From the NCBI RefSeq assembly GCF_034058155.1, contig NZ_CP139148.1:3906001-3970000 (forward strand): a stretch of DNA of 64,000 nucleotides, read 5' to 3'. This stretch comes from Flavobacterium sp. KACC 22761. Lineage in GTDB: Bacteria > Bacteroidota > Bacteroidia > Flavobacteriales > Flavobacteriaceae. Positions 28,056 to 36,408 of the stretch are shown here, one piece after another (the stretch's first letter is position 1; each line of letters begins with the position of its first letter). A program made the position numbers and the translations under genes. Below the pieces are notes generated by a model. The model made no database searches. It had not been told where the DNA came from and saw nothing but the letters and a program-made list of their open reading frames with translations.

Positions 28056-28331
28056 ATGATAAAAAAAATAGTAACACCAGTAAATGTTATTTTCCTTTTT
28101 TGGGGATTAGTATTGTTGACGTTTTCAGAATCATATCCGCAATACACAAGGTATTATTTGTATATGTCAATTCTCGTTATCCTTCCAATAATCATTTTCG
28201 ACATGATGAAACAGAGAAAACAAGACAAACAAAACGGAACAGCAAAATTTCAATCAGCGATTTTTAGAATGTTTATTATGGCAATATTGCTTGTAATCGC
28301 ATATTTAGTAACGCGACAGAATTATTTATAG
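28056..28331 (+). CDS. Small membrane protein of unknown function
   Basis: The 91-residue protein has three hydrophobic segments (about residues 9-24, 34-49 and 70-86) separated by a basic loop, DMMKQRKQDKQNG. I do not recognise a family. It stands alone between two terminators, so it forms its own transcription unit after the SusCD locus. Confidence 0.75.
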   Translation: MIKKIVTPVNVIFLFWGLVLLTFSESYPQYTRYYLYMSILVILPIIIFDMMKQRKQDKQNGTAKFQSAIFRMFIMAILLVIAYLVTRQNYL

Positions 28332-28363
28332 ATTTTTATTTTTTGTTTTTATTTTTTTTGAGC

Positions 28364-28395
28364 AAAAAGCAATCCAATTATGGGTTGCTTTTTTG
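28364..28395 (+). terminator. Terminator after the small membrane protein
   Basis: aaaaagcaatcca (28364-28376) pairs with tgggttgcttttt (28381-28393) with one G-U pair and a T-run. Confidence 0.9.
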
Positions 28396-28459
28396 GGTTA
28401 AAAAAGAAGATTAAATGCCATTTTTTGCAATCCAAATTTTATTAAACGCCCAAATAATC

Positions 28460-28467
28460 TATATTTG
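28460..28467 (+). promoter_or_regulatory. TAnnTTTG promoter of fabG
   Basis: TATATTTG lies 31 bases before the ATG at 28499 and inside the false upstream extension of the reading frame. This supports the inner start. Confidence 0.65.
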
Positions 28468-28498
28468 TAGTTCAAAAAATAAAAACGAATACCTTAAT

Positions 28499-29245
28499 AT
28501 GAAATTACTAGAAGGAAAAGTAGCAATCATTACGGGCGCTAGCCGCGGAATTGGAAAAGGAATTGCAGAAGTTTTTGCTAAACACGGCGCAAACGTAGCA
28601 TTTACATATAGTTCATCTGCTGCATCTGCAGAGGCTCTTGAAGCTGAATTGAATAGTTTAGGAGTTAAAGCAAAAGGTTACCAATCAAACGCAGCCGATT
28701 TCAATGAAGCTCAAGCTTTTGTTGATGCTGTTTTGGCTGATTTTGGAACTGTTGATATTTTGATCAACAACGCCGGAATCACAAAAGATAACTTATTAAT
28801 GCGTATGTCTGAAGCTGATTTTGACCAAGTTATTGATGTTAACTTGAAGTCGGTTTTTAATATGACAAAAGCGATCCAAAAAACATTTTTGAAACAACGT
28901 GCTGGTTCAATCATCAATATTAGCTCTGTTGTTGGTGTTTCTGGAAATGCAGGTCAAACTAACTACGCAGCTTCTAAAGCGGGTGCAATTGGTTTTACAA
29001 AATCTGTAGCGCTTGAATTAGGTTCTCGTAATATTCGTTGCAATGCAATCGCTCCTGGTTTCATCGAAACTGAAATGACTGCAAAATTACCTGAAGATGT
29101 AGTAAAAGGATGGAGAGACGGAATTCCGTTGAAACGTGGAGGAACTACAGAAGATGTTGCAAATGCTTGTCTTTTCTTAGCTTCAGATATGAGTGCATAC
29201 GTTACAGGACAAGTTCTTAACGTTTGCGGAGGAATGCTTACATAA
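28499..29245 (+). CDS. fabG: 3-oxoacyl-ACP reductase FabG
   Basis: This NADPH-dependent short-chain dehydrogenase reduces 3-oxoacyl-ACP in fatty acid elongation. From ATG 28499 the product has 248 residues, the standard length. Motifs: TGASRGIGKGIA at residues 12-23, NNAG, the catalytic Ser in INISSVVG, YAASKAG with catalytic Tyr and Lys, and the end DMSAYVTGQVLNVCGGM. The frame extends upstream to 28415, but a promoter lies in that part. FabZ activity for the same cycle is encoded at 9665. Confidence 0.95.
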   Translation: MKLLEGKVAIITGASRGIGKGIAEVFAKHGANVAFTYSSSAASAEALEAELNSLGVKAKGYQSNAADFNEAQAFVDAVLADFGTVDILINNAGITKDNLLMRMSEADFDQVIDVNLKSVFNMTKAIQKTFLKQRAGSIINISSVVGVSGNAGQTNYAASKAGAIGFTKSVALELGSRNIRCNAIAPGFIETEMTAKLPEDVVKGWRDGIPLKRGGTTEDVANACLFLASDMSAYVTGQVLNVCGGMLT

Positions 29246-29324
29246 GGAGTTGATTGTTTGTTGTTTATTGTTCTGCAACCAAAACTATATACCAAAAACT
29301 ATAAACTATAAACCCAAATAATAT

Positions 29325-31352
29325 ATGACTTCAAATACGATATTTTTATTATTGCTTTCTTTAATAATAGCTGGTGGATTGTCGTATTTTCAATATTTTT
29401 TTAAGGCCAAAAACAAATCAAATCTGATTTGGTTTTTGGCTTTTTTGCGTTTTTCAGCGATTTTTGGATTATTGGTTTTATTGATAAACCCAATAATTTC
29501 TAAAAGTTCGCTTGAAATAACTAAAACACCTCTGGCAATTGCCGTTGATAATTCAAGTTCTATAACCGCTTTAAAATCGGATAAAAAAGTTGTCGAATTA
29601 TATCAAAAACTGATTTCGAATCCTGCTTTAAAAGAGAAATTTGAAATTCAATCGTATCAGTTTGATGCTGATTTTAAATCTTCGGATAAATTTGATTTCA
29701 AAGGCAATCAAACCAATCTTGATGAAGTTGCCAAAAATCTAAAAAACATCAACAAAAACTTGATTTTTCCAACGGTTATTATTACCGACGGAAATCAGAC
29801 TACAGGAAACGACTACGTTTATAGATTTGATCCTGTCAATAAAGTTTATCCTTTGGTTGTGGGAGATACAACTACTTTTTTTGATTTAAAAATCAATCAA
29901 CTCAACGTAAACAAATACGCTTTTCATAAAAATAAATTTCCTGTCGAGGTTTTTCTTCAATATTCAGGCGATAAGCCAGCAACTGCAGATTTTACTATTT
30001 CACAAGGAAGTTCTGTTGTGGCAAAAGAGAAAGTTTCTTTTTCGCCATCTAAGAAAACTGCTTCTTTAAATTTGCTTTTGCCTGCTGATAAAGTTGGATT
30101 GCAGATTTTTAGAGCGTCAATTTCTTCAAATGCAAAAGAGAAAAACAGCTACAATAACATCAAAAATTTTGCTGTCGAAATAATCGATCAAAAATCGACA
30201 ATTGCAATTGTTTCGGCTATAAATCATCCAGATATTGCGGCATTGAAACGTTCAATAGAGGTTAACGCACAACGTAAAGTGATTTTGGTTAAACCAAATG
30301 ATATCAGTCAATTACAAGAAGCTTCGGTTTTGGTTTTATATCAGCCAAATGCTTCTTTCAAAGCGGTTTTCGACAATAATAAAAATGCAGGAAGAAACAC
30401 CTTTATCATTACCGGAAACAATACCGATTTTAATTTTTTAAATCAGCAACAAAATAATTTGATTTTTAAAATGAGCGGCCAAATTGAAGATTATCTTTCA
30501 GAATTTCAACCTCAGTTTAATTTGTTTGCCATCGATAATATTGGTTTCGAAAACTTTCCTCCATTGCAAAATGCTTTTGGAAATATTTCTACAAACGGAA
30601 ATGTTTCAGTTTTGCTTTCTTCAAGAATTAGAAATGTTTCTACAAATGCGCCTTTATTGGCTTTTGCCGAAAATCAAGGAAAAAGAACCGCTTTTCTTTT
30701 AGGAGAAAACAGCTGGAAATGGCGTTTGCAGAGTCATATCGACAATCAATCTTTTGAGAAATATGATATTTTTATAGATAAAATCATTCAGTTTTTGGCA
30801 ACTTCGGCTTCAAAAAAATCTTTGGTGGTAACACATGAAAGTTTTTATAATTCCGGAGACGAGCTTGTAATCAATGCGCAATATTTCAATAAAAACTATG
30901 AATTTGACGAAAAAGCGAGATTGACAATTTCGGTTACAAATGCCGAAACGAAACAAAGCAAAAACTACGATTTATTGAAAGGGAATAATTCATACTCCGT
31001 CAATCTGGACGGATTAACGGCTGGAAAATACAATTTCACAGTAAAAGAATTAAATTCAAATACTTCGTATTCAAGTCATTTTGAAATTTTAGATTTTGAT
31101 ATCGAAAAACAATTTGTAAATCCTGACGTTATAAAATTAAAGCAATTGGCATTACAAACTAACGGAAAAGCTTTCTTCGAAAATCAGGCTGACGATTTGA
31201 TTAATGCACTTTTGGAAAACAAGGAATACAAATCAATCGAGAAAAACGTTTCAACTAAAACTCCAATTATTGACTGGGTTTGGTTGTTAATCTTAATTGC
31301 CACTTTATTAACAACGGAATGGTTTGTTAGAAAATATAATGGGCTATTGTAA
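29325..31352 (+). CDS. VWA-like membrane protein
   Basis: The 675-residue protein has two N-terminal transmembrane segments (about 5-23 and 33-55), a large extracytoplasmic part, and a C-terminal transmembrane segment (about 646-663). The first soluble domain resembles a von Willebrand A domain (PLAIAVDNSSSI, FPTVIITDGNQTTGND), with a DNSSS sequence where the usual metal site has DxSxS, so the metal site may be intact but atypical. Bacteroidota homologues belong with BatA/BatD-like aerotolerance and cell-surface VWA proteins, but no Bat cluster is present here. It follows fabG by 79 bases of low-complexity spacer. The function is unknown. Confidence 0.8.
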   Translation: MTSNTIFLLLLSLIIAGGLSYFQYFFKAKNKSNLIWFLAFLRFSAIFGLLVLLINPIISKSSLEITKTPLAIAVDNSSSITALKSDKKVVELYQKLISNPALKEKFEIQSYQFDADFKSSDKFDFKGNQTNLDEVAKNLKNINKNLIFPTVIITDGNQTTGNDYVYRFDPVNKVYPLVVGDTTTFFDLKINQLNVNKYAFHKNKFPVEVFLQYSGDKPATADFTISQGSSVVAKEKVSFSPSKKTASLNLLLPADKVGLQIFRASISSNAKEKNSYNNIKNFAVEIIDQKSTIAIVSAINHPDIAALKRSIEVNAQRKVILVKPNDISQLQEASVLVLYQPNASFKAVFDNNKNAGRNTFIITGNNTDFNFLNQQQNNLIFKMSGQIEDYLSEFQPQFNLFAIDNIGFENFPPLQNAFGNISTNGNVSVLLSSRIRNVSTNAPLLAFAENQGKRTAFLLGENSWKWRLQSHIDNQSFEKYDIFIDKIIQFLATSASKKSLVVTHESFYNSGDELVINAQYFNKNYEFDEKARLTISVTNAETKQSKNYDLLKGNNSYSVNLDGLTAGKYNFTVKELNSNTSYSSHFEILDFDIEKQFVNPDVIKLKQLALQTNGKAFFENQADDLINALLENKEYKSIEKNVSTKTPIIDWVWLLILIATLLTTEWFVRKYNGLL

Positions 31353-31359
31353 TTTTTAA

Positions 31360-31611
31360 TTGAACATTATGAAAAATGATCATCCCATATATCATATATT
31401 AGAAGAATTAGATAAAGCGGAAATTTTTTATCAATTGCAGCGCACAAGAGAAAACTCAATTATGATTTGTGCATCAGTCATTGGGTCACGAATCGAAATA
31501 GAAGTTTTTAATGATGGAAGTATAGAATCAAGTATATTCACTGGAGATGAAAGCATAATATCAGGTTCTGATTTTGTAAAAAAAATAGTTGAAAGTAGCC
31601 GAGACAAATAG
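31360..31611 (+). CDS. Small immunity-like protein
   Basis: The 83-residue protein reads ILEELDKAEIFYQLQRTRENSIMICASVIGSRIEIEVFNDGSIE in pieces. It recalls the small alpha/beta proteins with an NSIMV...GERWEIEFFxDGxIE pattern that accompany polymorphic toxins in many bacteria. No toxin gene is adjacent: upstream is a VWA-like protein 7 bases away and downstream a DUF4846 gene. It may be an orphan immunity gene. The assignment is pattern memory, so confidence in function is low although the gene looks real. ATG 31369 is an alternative start. Confidence 0.65.
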   Translation: MNIMKNDHPIYHILEELDKAEIFYQLQRTRENSIMICASVIGSRIEIEVFNDGSIESSIFTGDESIISGSDFVKKIVESSRDK

Positions 31612-31673
31612 CTGATATCTAATTGAATTATTCATTTTGTAATCGTGTGGTTATAAATCAAAAGTCTCAAATT

Positions 31674-32507
31674 ATGAAAGTTAAATTCTTCTTTGTTGTA
31701 GCAATTTTGATGGTAATTTTTTGTTTTTTTTCATTTTCAGAGATAAATAATACCAACAAAAACAATCTTTCGGAAAACACGATTCAGCAACGTTTTCAAT
31801 TACCTCAGGGATTTGTGAGAGAAGAGGAATCTAAAACTTCGTTTGACTTTTTTTTACGAAATCTTCCATTAAAACCCTTGGGTTCAAATGTTTTGTATTT
31901 TGATGGAACTATAAAGCCAAATCGAAACGTTTATGAAGCGGTTGTGGATTTGCCCATTGGAAAACAGGATTTGCATCAATGTGCCGATGCCGTGATGCGT
32001 TTGCGAGCAGATTATTTTTATAGCCAAAAACAGTACGATAAAATACATTTTAATTTTACAAATGGTTTTCGAGCTGATTTTAGTAAATGGGCCGAAGGTT
32101 ACAGAATTGCAGTTAAAGGCAACAAAACGAGTTGGGTTAAAACTGCAAAACCATCTGACAGTTATGAAACGTATTGGAAATACTTAGAGACGGTTTTTAT
32201 GTATGCAGGAACGGCTTCGCTAGAAAAAGAACTGAAGCCAATCAATGTTTTAGACATAAAAATAGGTGATGTTTTTATAAAAGGAGGTTTTCCAGGTCAC
32301 GCTGTTATTGTGGTTGATATGGCTGTGAATCCAAAAAACAATCAAAAAATTATGCTTTTAGCACAAAGTTATATGCCAGCACAGGAAATTCAAGTATTGA
32401 AAAATCCAAATAATAGTTCGTTGAGTCCTTGGTACGCTGTCGATTCTGGAACTTCTGTGAAAACTCCTGAATGGACTTTTAGTTCTTCACAATTAAAACG
32501 TTTTTAA
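31674..32507 (+). CDS. DUF4846 secreted protein
   Basis: The 277-residue protein begins at ATG 31674 with a signal or anchor segment (MKVKFFFVVAILMVIFCFFS). The longer frame from 31623 would place charged residues before it. The DUF4846 features are LPQGFVREE, FDFFLRNLPLKP, DLHQCADAVMRLRADY, and GDVFIKGGFPGHAVIVVDMA near the C-terminus. The last two resemble an NlpC/P60-like arrangement with a Cys in HQCADA and a His in GFPGHA, so hydrolase activity is plausible. It ends directly before an M15 peptidase gene, which suggests a shared wall-related role. Confidence 0.82.
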   Translation: MKVKFFFVVAILMVIFCFFSFSEINNTNKNNLSENTIQQRFQLPQGFVREEESKTSFDFFLRNLPLKPLGSNVLYFDGTIKPNRNVYEAVVDLPIGKQDLHQCADAVMRLRADYFYSQKQYDKIHFNFTNGFRADFSKWAEGYRIAVKGNKTSWVKTAKPSDSYETYWKYLETVFMYAGTASLEKELKPINVLDIKIGDVFIKGGFPGHAVIVVDMAVNPKNNQKIMLLAQSYMPAQEIQVLKNPNNSSLSPWYAVDSGTSVKTPEWTFSSSQLKRF

Positions 32508-33254
32508 ATGAAACAATTCCTTTTTTTAGTCCTCATATTTCAAAATGCTTTTTCTCAAGAAATTCCATTGAATGTTCAAAAATTAATTAAAGCATATCCA
32601 GATCAAATTGTTGGTTACAACGACAATAAAATTATTTTTAGTGACAAATCAAGCTTGATTTATGATGATTTTAAAAATAAAACGAATCAAGAATTATTAG
32701 ATAATCCTGATATTGAGGATCAATTTAGGTTTGTTTATACTAAAGGAGCTAAAAGTTTAATTCCAAAGGAAGATCCAGGAAGAATTCGAAATGAAGATTT
32801 TTTTAAGAAAATTTACGGAAATTCAAAATCAGAAGTTGAATCAAAAATGACTGAAATTATTTGGTGCCCGAAATTAGTCAATCAAAAAGTTAAAATAACA
32901 ACCGTAAATGGAATTGATAAAATAATAAAAAAACTCTCATCAGAATTAGATAATAATCCAGAATTTAAAAAATACATTACTGATATTGGAGGTACATTTA
33001 ATTGGAGAAAAATTTCAGGAACAAACCGATTGAGTATGCATAGTTTCGGAATGACAATAGATATTAATGTCAAAAATTCTAGTTATTGGCAATGGGATTG
33101 TAAATGTAAAAATGAAGAAGCTGCTCTTTCGTATAAAAATCAAATTCCCCTCAAGCTAGTTTCAATTTTTGAAAAATATGGCTTTATTTGGGGAGGAAAT
33201 TGGAAACATTATGACACAATGCACTTTGAGTATCGACCTGAACTTTTGTTATAA
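32508..33254 (+). CDS. M15-family peptidase (D-Ala-D-Ala carboxypeptidase-like)
   Basis: The start codon follows the previous stop codon with no gap. The 248-residue protein has a signal peptide (residues 1-17, ending AFSQ). The zinc site of the M15/VanY family is visible: His178 and Asp185 in MHSFGMTID, and His239 in DTMHFEYRPE, with an HYD motif just before. The likely substrate is peptidoglycan stem peptide in the periplasm. Tight coupling to the DUF4846 gene suggests both act on cell wall. Confidence 0.9.
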   Translation: MKQFLFLVLIFQNAFSQEIPLNVQKLIKAYPDQIVGYNDNKIIFSDKSSLIYDDFKNKTNQELLDNPDIEDQFRFVYTKGAKSLIPKEDPGRIRNEDFFKKIYGNSKSEVESKMTEIIWCPKLVNQKVKITTVNGIDKIIKKLSSELDNNPEFKKYITDIGGTFNWRKISGTNRLSMHSFGMTIDINVKNSSYWQWDCKCKNEEAALSYKNQIPLKLVSIFEKYGFIWGGNWKHYDTMHFEYRPELLL

Positions 33255-33323
33255 ATTTTAAAATTGTTTTATTGCAAAAAGAATATTGCAAAGGAAAGTG
33301 TAGTGTTTAGGAATTAAAAATTT

Positions 33324-34226
33324 ATGATTATGGATTTCAGGCTAAAAGTATTTTACACCGTTGCGCTCCGCCTTAATTTTACTAAAGCGGCGACAGAATT
33401 ATATATTACACAGCCAGCTGTTTCCAAACACATTCAGGAACTCGAAGAAACCTATAAAACCAAACTTTTTGAACGAAATGGTTCTAAAATTGCCTTGACT
33501 CCAGCGGGGCAAATTCTATTAAAACATACAAAAGATATTTTTGAAATTTACCGAGAAATTGATTTTGAAATGAGTTCATTCATCAGTGAACGCCAAGGTT
33601 TATTACGACTAGGGGCGAGTACAACTATTTCACAATATGTTATTTCTCCCGTTTTGGCGCGTTTTCATCAAAAACAAAAAGATATAAAAGTCAATTTGCT
33701 GAATGGAAATACAGAACAAATTGAAAATGCTTTGATCAATAAAGAAATCGAAATTGGAATTGTAGAAGGGCAATCAAAAAATCAGTCGATTAAATATATT
33801 CCGTTTTTGAAAGATGAATTGGTTTTGGTCTGCAACAGTAAAAATCCGTTAGCAAAGCAAAACGAAATTTCAGTAAATGATTTAAAATCAATGAAATTCA
33901 TAACCAGAGAACGTGGTTCAGGAACACTTGAAGTTATAGAATTTGCTTTGAAAAATTTAAATTTAAAACTTTCTGATTTGCAGATTGAAATGCAATTGGG
34001 AAGTACAGAAAGCATAAAATCATATCTCCTAAATTCAGATTGTTTTGCATTTATGTCCATTCATGCTGTTGGTAATGAATTGAAAAATAAAGAATTAATG
34101 GTTTTAGATGTGGAAGGATTAACAATCGAAAGATATTTCTATATTATTACTTTATTAGGAAAATCAGACCCGTTGTCAGAGTTGTTTATTCATGATATTT
34201 CATCTCATTATAACTTGAGGTTATAG
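33324..34226 (+). CDS. LysR family transcriptional regulator
   Basis: The 300-residue protein has an N-terminal winged helix-turn-helix (YTVALRLNFTKAATELYITQPAVSKHIQELE) and a LysR effector-binding domain (RLGASTTISQYVISPVLARF, ERGSGTLEVIE). Met at residue 3 (33330) is an alternative start giving MDFRLKVF, the usual beginning. It precedes a YeiH-type transporter by 75 bases on the same strand. LysR-YeiH pairs are common, so this gene probably controls the transporter, perhaps in response to a sulfur compound. Confidence 0.93.
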   Translation: MIMDFRLKVFYTVALRLNFTKAATELYITQPAVSKHIQELEETYKTKLFERNGSKIALTPAGQILLKHTKDIFEIYREIDFEMSSFISERQGLLRLGASTTISQYVISPVLARFHQKQKDIKVNLLNGNTEQIENALINKEIEIGIVEGQSKNQSIKYIPFLKDELVLVCNSKNPLAKQNEISVNDLKSMKFITRERGSGTLEVIEFALKNLNLKLSDLQIEMQLGSTESIKSYLLNSDCFAFMSIHAVGNELKNKELMVLDVEGLTIERYFYIITLLGKSDPLSELFIHDISSHYNLRL

Positions 34227-34301
34227 CAGATTGTTATTTGCGATTGGCGATTCTGTTGAAAAGAACAGAACTTTGCAAAGTAAATACCAATTATCTTTAT
34301 T

Positions 34302-35279
34302 TTGAAAACAAAACAACAAACAGCATCACAATTATTTGAAATCAATCAATCTTTGCAAAAATTACTTTTTGCAGTAATAATTCTTTTGTGCTTATTTTCG
34401 ATTATTTCTCCGCCAATTGCTTTGCTATTGGGTGTTGTGCTTGTAAATTTTTTCGGAAATCCATTTGTAGAATTTAATGCCAAAGCAATCACATTTTTAT
34501 TACAGTTTTCTGTAGTTGGATTGGGCTTCGGAATGAATGCTTCAAGCGCTTTTTCAGCTGGAAAAGAAGGTTTTGTATTAACTGTATTTTCAATTTTCAG
34601 CACATTAATTTTTGGTTTTCTATTGGGAAAATGGCTTAAAACCGAGAAAAAAACTTCTCATTTAATTTCATGCGGAACGGCAATATGTGGTGGAAGCGCA
34701 ATTGCAGCGATTTCGCCAGTGATCAAGTCAAATGAAAATCAGACTTCTATTGCTTTAGGAGTGATTTTTATCCTAAATTCAATTGCATTATTTGTTTTTC
34801 CTTTTATTGGACATCAATTAGATTTGTCACAAAAAGACTTCGGTTTATGGTGTGCAATTGCTATTCATGATACCAGTTCTGTAGTGGGCGCAGCAAATAA
34901 ATACGGCGCCGAAGCTTTGCAAGTGGCAACAACTGTAAAACTGGCCAGAGTGTTATGGATTATTCCAATTTCGTTGATTACGGCATTTGTTTTCAAGAAC
35001 AAATCCCAAAGCGTCGGGACAAAAATCAAAATTCCTTATTTTATCGGTTTCTTTATTTTGGCAATGCTATTGAATTCGTATGTTTCAAGCGTTTCTGTTT
35101 TTGCATCGCATATTGTAAATGTTGCAAAAATCGGATTGACAATAACCTTGTTTTTAATTGGTGCAACTTTGAATTTTACAACGTTAAAAGCGGTAGGAGT
35201 AAAGCCTTTGCTTCAAGGTGTTTTTCTTTGGGTTTTTATAGCGGTTTTAAGTTTGCTATCCATTTTGTATTTAAGTTAA
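34302..35279 (+). CDS. YeiH-family putative sulfate/anion exporter
   Basis: The 325-residue integral membrane protein has about ten hydrophobic segments and the family motifs NFFGNPF, FSVVGLGFGMNASS, CGGSAIAAISPVIKS and AIHDTSSVVGAANKYG, as in UPF0324/YeiH. The start is a TTG at 34302, because no ATG or GTG gives a full first membrane segment. Direction and substrate of transport are not established for the family. The adjacent LysR gene suggests regulated expression. Confidence 0.9.
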   Translation: MKTKQQTASQLFEINQSLQKLLFAVIILLCLFSIISPPIALLLGVVLVNFFGNPFVEFNAKAITFLLQFSVVGLGFGMNASSAFSAGKEGFVLTVFSIFSTLIFGFLLGKWLKTEKKTSHLISCGTAICGGSAIAAISPVIKSNENQTSIALGVIFILNSIALFVFPFIGHQLDLSQKDFGLWCAIAIHDTSSVVGAANKYGAEALQVATTVKLARVLWIIPISLITAFVFKNKSQSVGTKIKIPYFIGFFILAMLLNSYVSSVSVFASHIVNVAKIGLTITLFLIGATLNFTTLKAVGVKPLLQGVFLWVFIAVLSLLSILYLS

Positions 35280-35280
35280 A

Positions 35281-36231
35281 TCACTTGGCATTAGAAATTT
35301 TTACAATTGGTTTTCCTGTCATTTTATAGAATTTTCCTTTGAATTCAAAACGTCGTTCAATTACAAAATCAAATTGTTTTTTGGTTTTGGCTATGGTAGC
35401 GAACTCTTCTGGCAAATCAACTTCGTAATCGTCTTCTGTGTTTTTTGCTTTTTTATAAGAACCCGTTGTTTTGATTATAAAATCCCTAAAAAACTTTTTG
35501 TTGTTATCTGTTACTACAGTGTAGGAACTTGACCAGTTTGTACTTGGACTATTGGAAAGCGTATAGTAATCTACGTCCATTAATGGTTGATATTTGCCGT
35601 CAAATCCTGCAATTAAATATAAATAGCCATTATATGGCGCGCCAGGGCCTCCATTAGTATGCCAAATTGTGAAAGCATATTGATTTTCTCCAATTTCTAC
35701 AAGTTTGGGTTTTGGTGCTTGAGAAAATGAACCAAATGCCGCAATAGCAGGCTGAAATGACTTCATTTCCCAAATCTTTTCGTTTTTGGCAAATTTAGCA
35801 ACACCGACAAGACCTCCAGAAAAACGGCCTGTTTGCAGTCCGTCTTCGTCGTGATTAGAATGATTAAAGAAAAGCAACTTGTATTGATTTCCCTGAGAGT
35901 CGGAATAATCAATGTTTTCAAGAAGTCTTGTTGCAACACCTTCGGTATATGGAAATAACTGATCGCCTTCAGTGCCATTTACATCCAAAAAAGGAGCAGG
36001 TTTGCAAGATTTACATTTCCAACTTATAAAAGTGTTTTTATCAGCGTAATGGTATATTTTTCCTGGAAATAATTTCAACATTGCAGTTTCCACATTAAAT
36101 GGATCGGCAATTTTTAGTGTTCTTTTGGTATTTAAAATAGTGTCGCTAACATTTTTTAGCTGGATGTCAGCTTCTTGTGCGAATGAAATAGTTGTTATGA
36201 AAAGAAATAAATGTAAAGCTACAAGGCGCAT
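35281..36231 (-). CDS. Secreted protein of unknown function
   Basis: From ATG 36231 the product has 316 residues starting with a signal peptide (MRLVALHLFLFITTISFAQ). The frame extends to 36258, but the nine extra residues spoil the signal peptide. The body includes CKSC (a possible metal or disulfide pair), YKLLFFNHSNHDEDGLQTGRFSGG and WHTNGGPGAPYNGYLYL. I do not recognise a domain. It converges with the YeiH gene, whose stop codon is one base away, and diverges from the S1/P1-like gene. Confidence 0.78.
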   Translation of the reverse strand: MRLVALHLFLFITTISFAQEADIQLKNVSDTILNTKRTLKIADPFNVETAMLKLFPGKIYHYADKNTFISWKCKSCKPAPFLDVNGTEGDQLFPYTEGVATRLLENIDYSDSQGNQYKLLFFNHSNHDEDGLQTGRFSGGLVGVAKFAKNEKIWEMKSFQPAIAAFGSFSQAPKPKLVEIGENQYAFTIWHTNGGPGAPYNGYLYLIAGFDGKYQPLMDVDYYTLSNSPSTNWSSSYTVVTDNNKKFFRDFIIKTTGSYKKAKNTEDDYEVDLPEEFATIAKTKKQFDFVIERRFEFKGKFYKMTGKPIVKISNAK

Positions 36232-36354
36232 AGTAATTTTGTTAAATTGTAAAATCAAACGTACAAATAAAAATTGAGTCAGAAATAAACTTAGGTAACT
36301 TATAAAGCGTAAAATGGATAAAAAATTAAATTAGTACAATCTTAAATAGTATTC

Positions 36355-36386
36355 TTTGAATTATCTTTAAATTATGTGTAGATTTG
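36355..36386 (+). promoter_or_regulatory. Complete Bacteroidota promoter for the S1/P1-like gene
   Basis: TTTG at 36355-36358, a 20-base spacer and TAGATTTG at 36379-36386 match the TTTG / TAnnTTTG pair. The ATG is at 36409. This is the best full promoter match in the window. Confidence 0.75.
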
Positions 36387-36408
36387 CCCCCTCAAATAAC
36401 AAAAACAA

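Noticed and set aside
28415..28498. Extended FabG start
   Set aside because: It contains the TATATTTG promoter and has no FabG similarity; the standard length begins at 28499.
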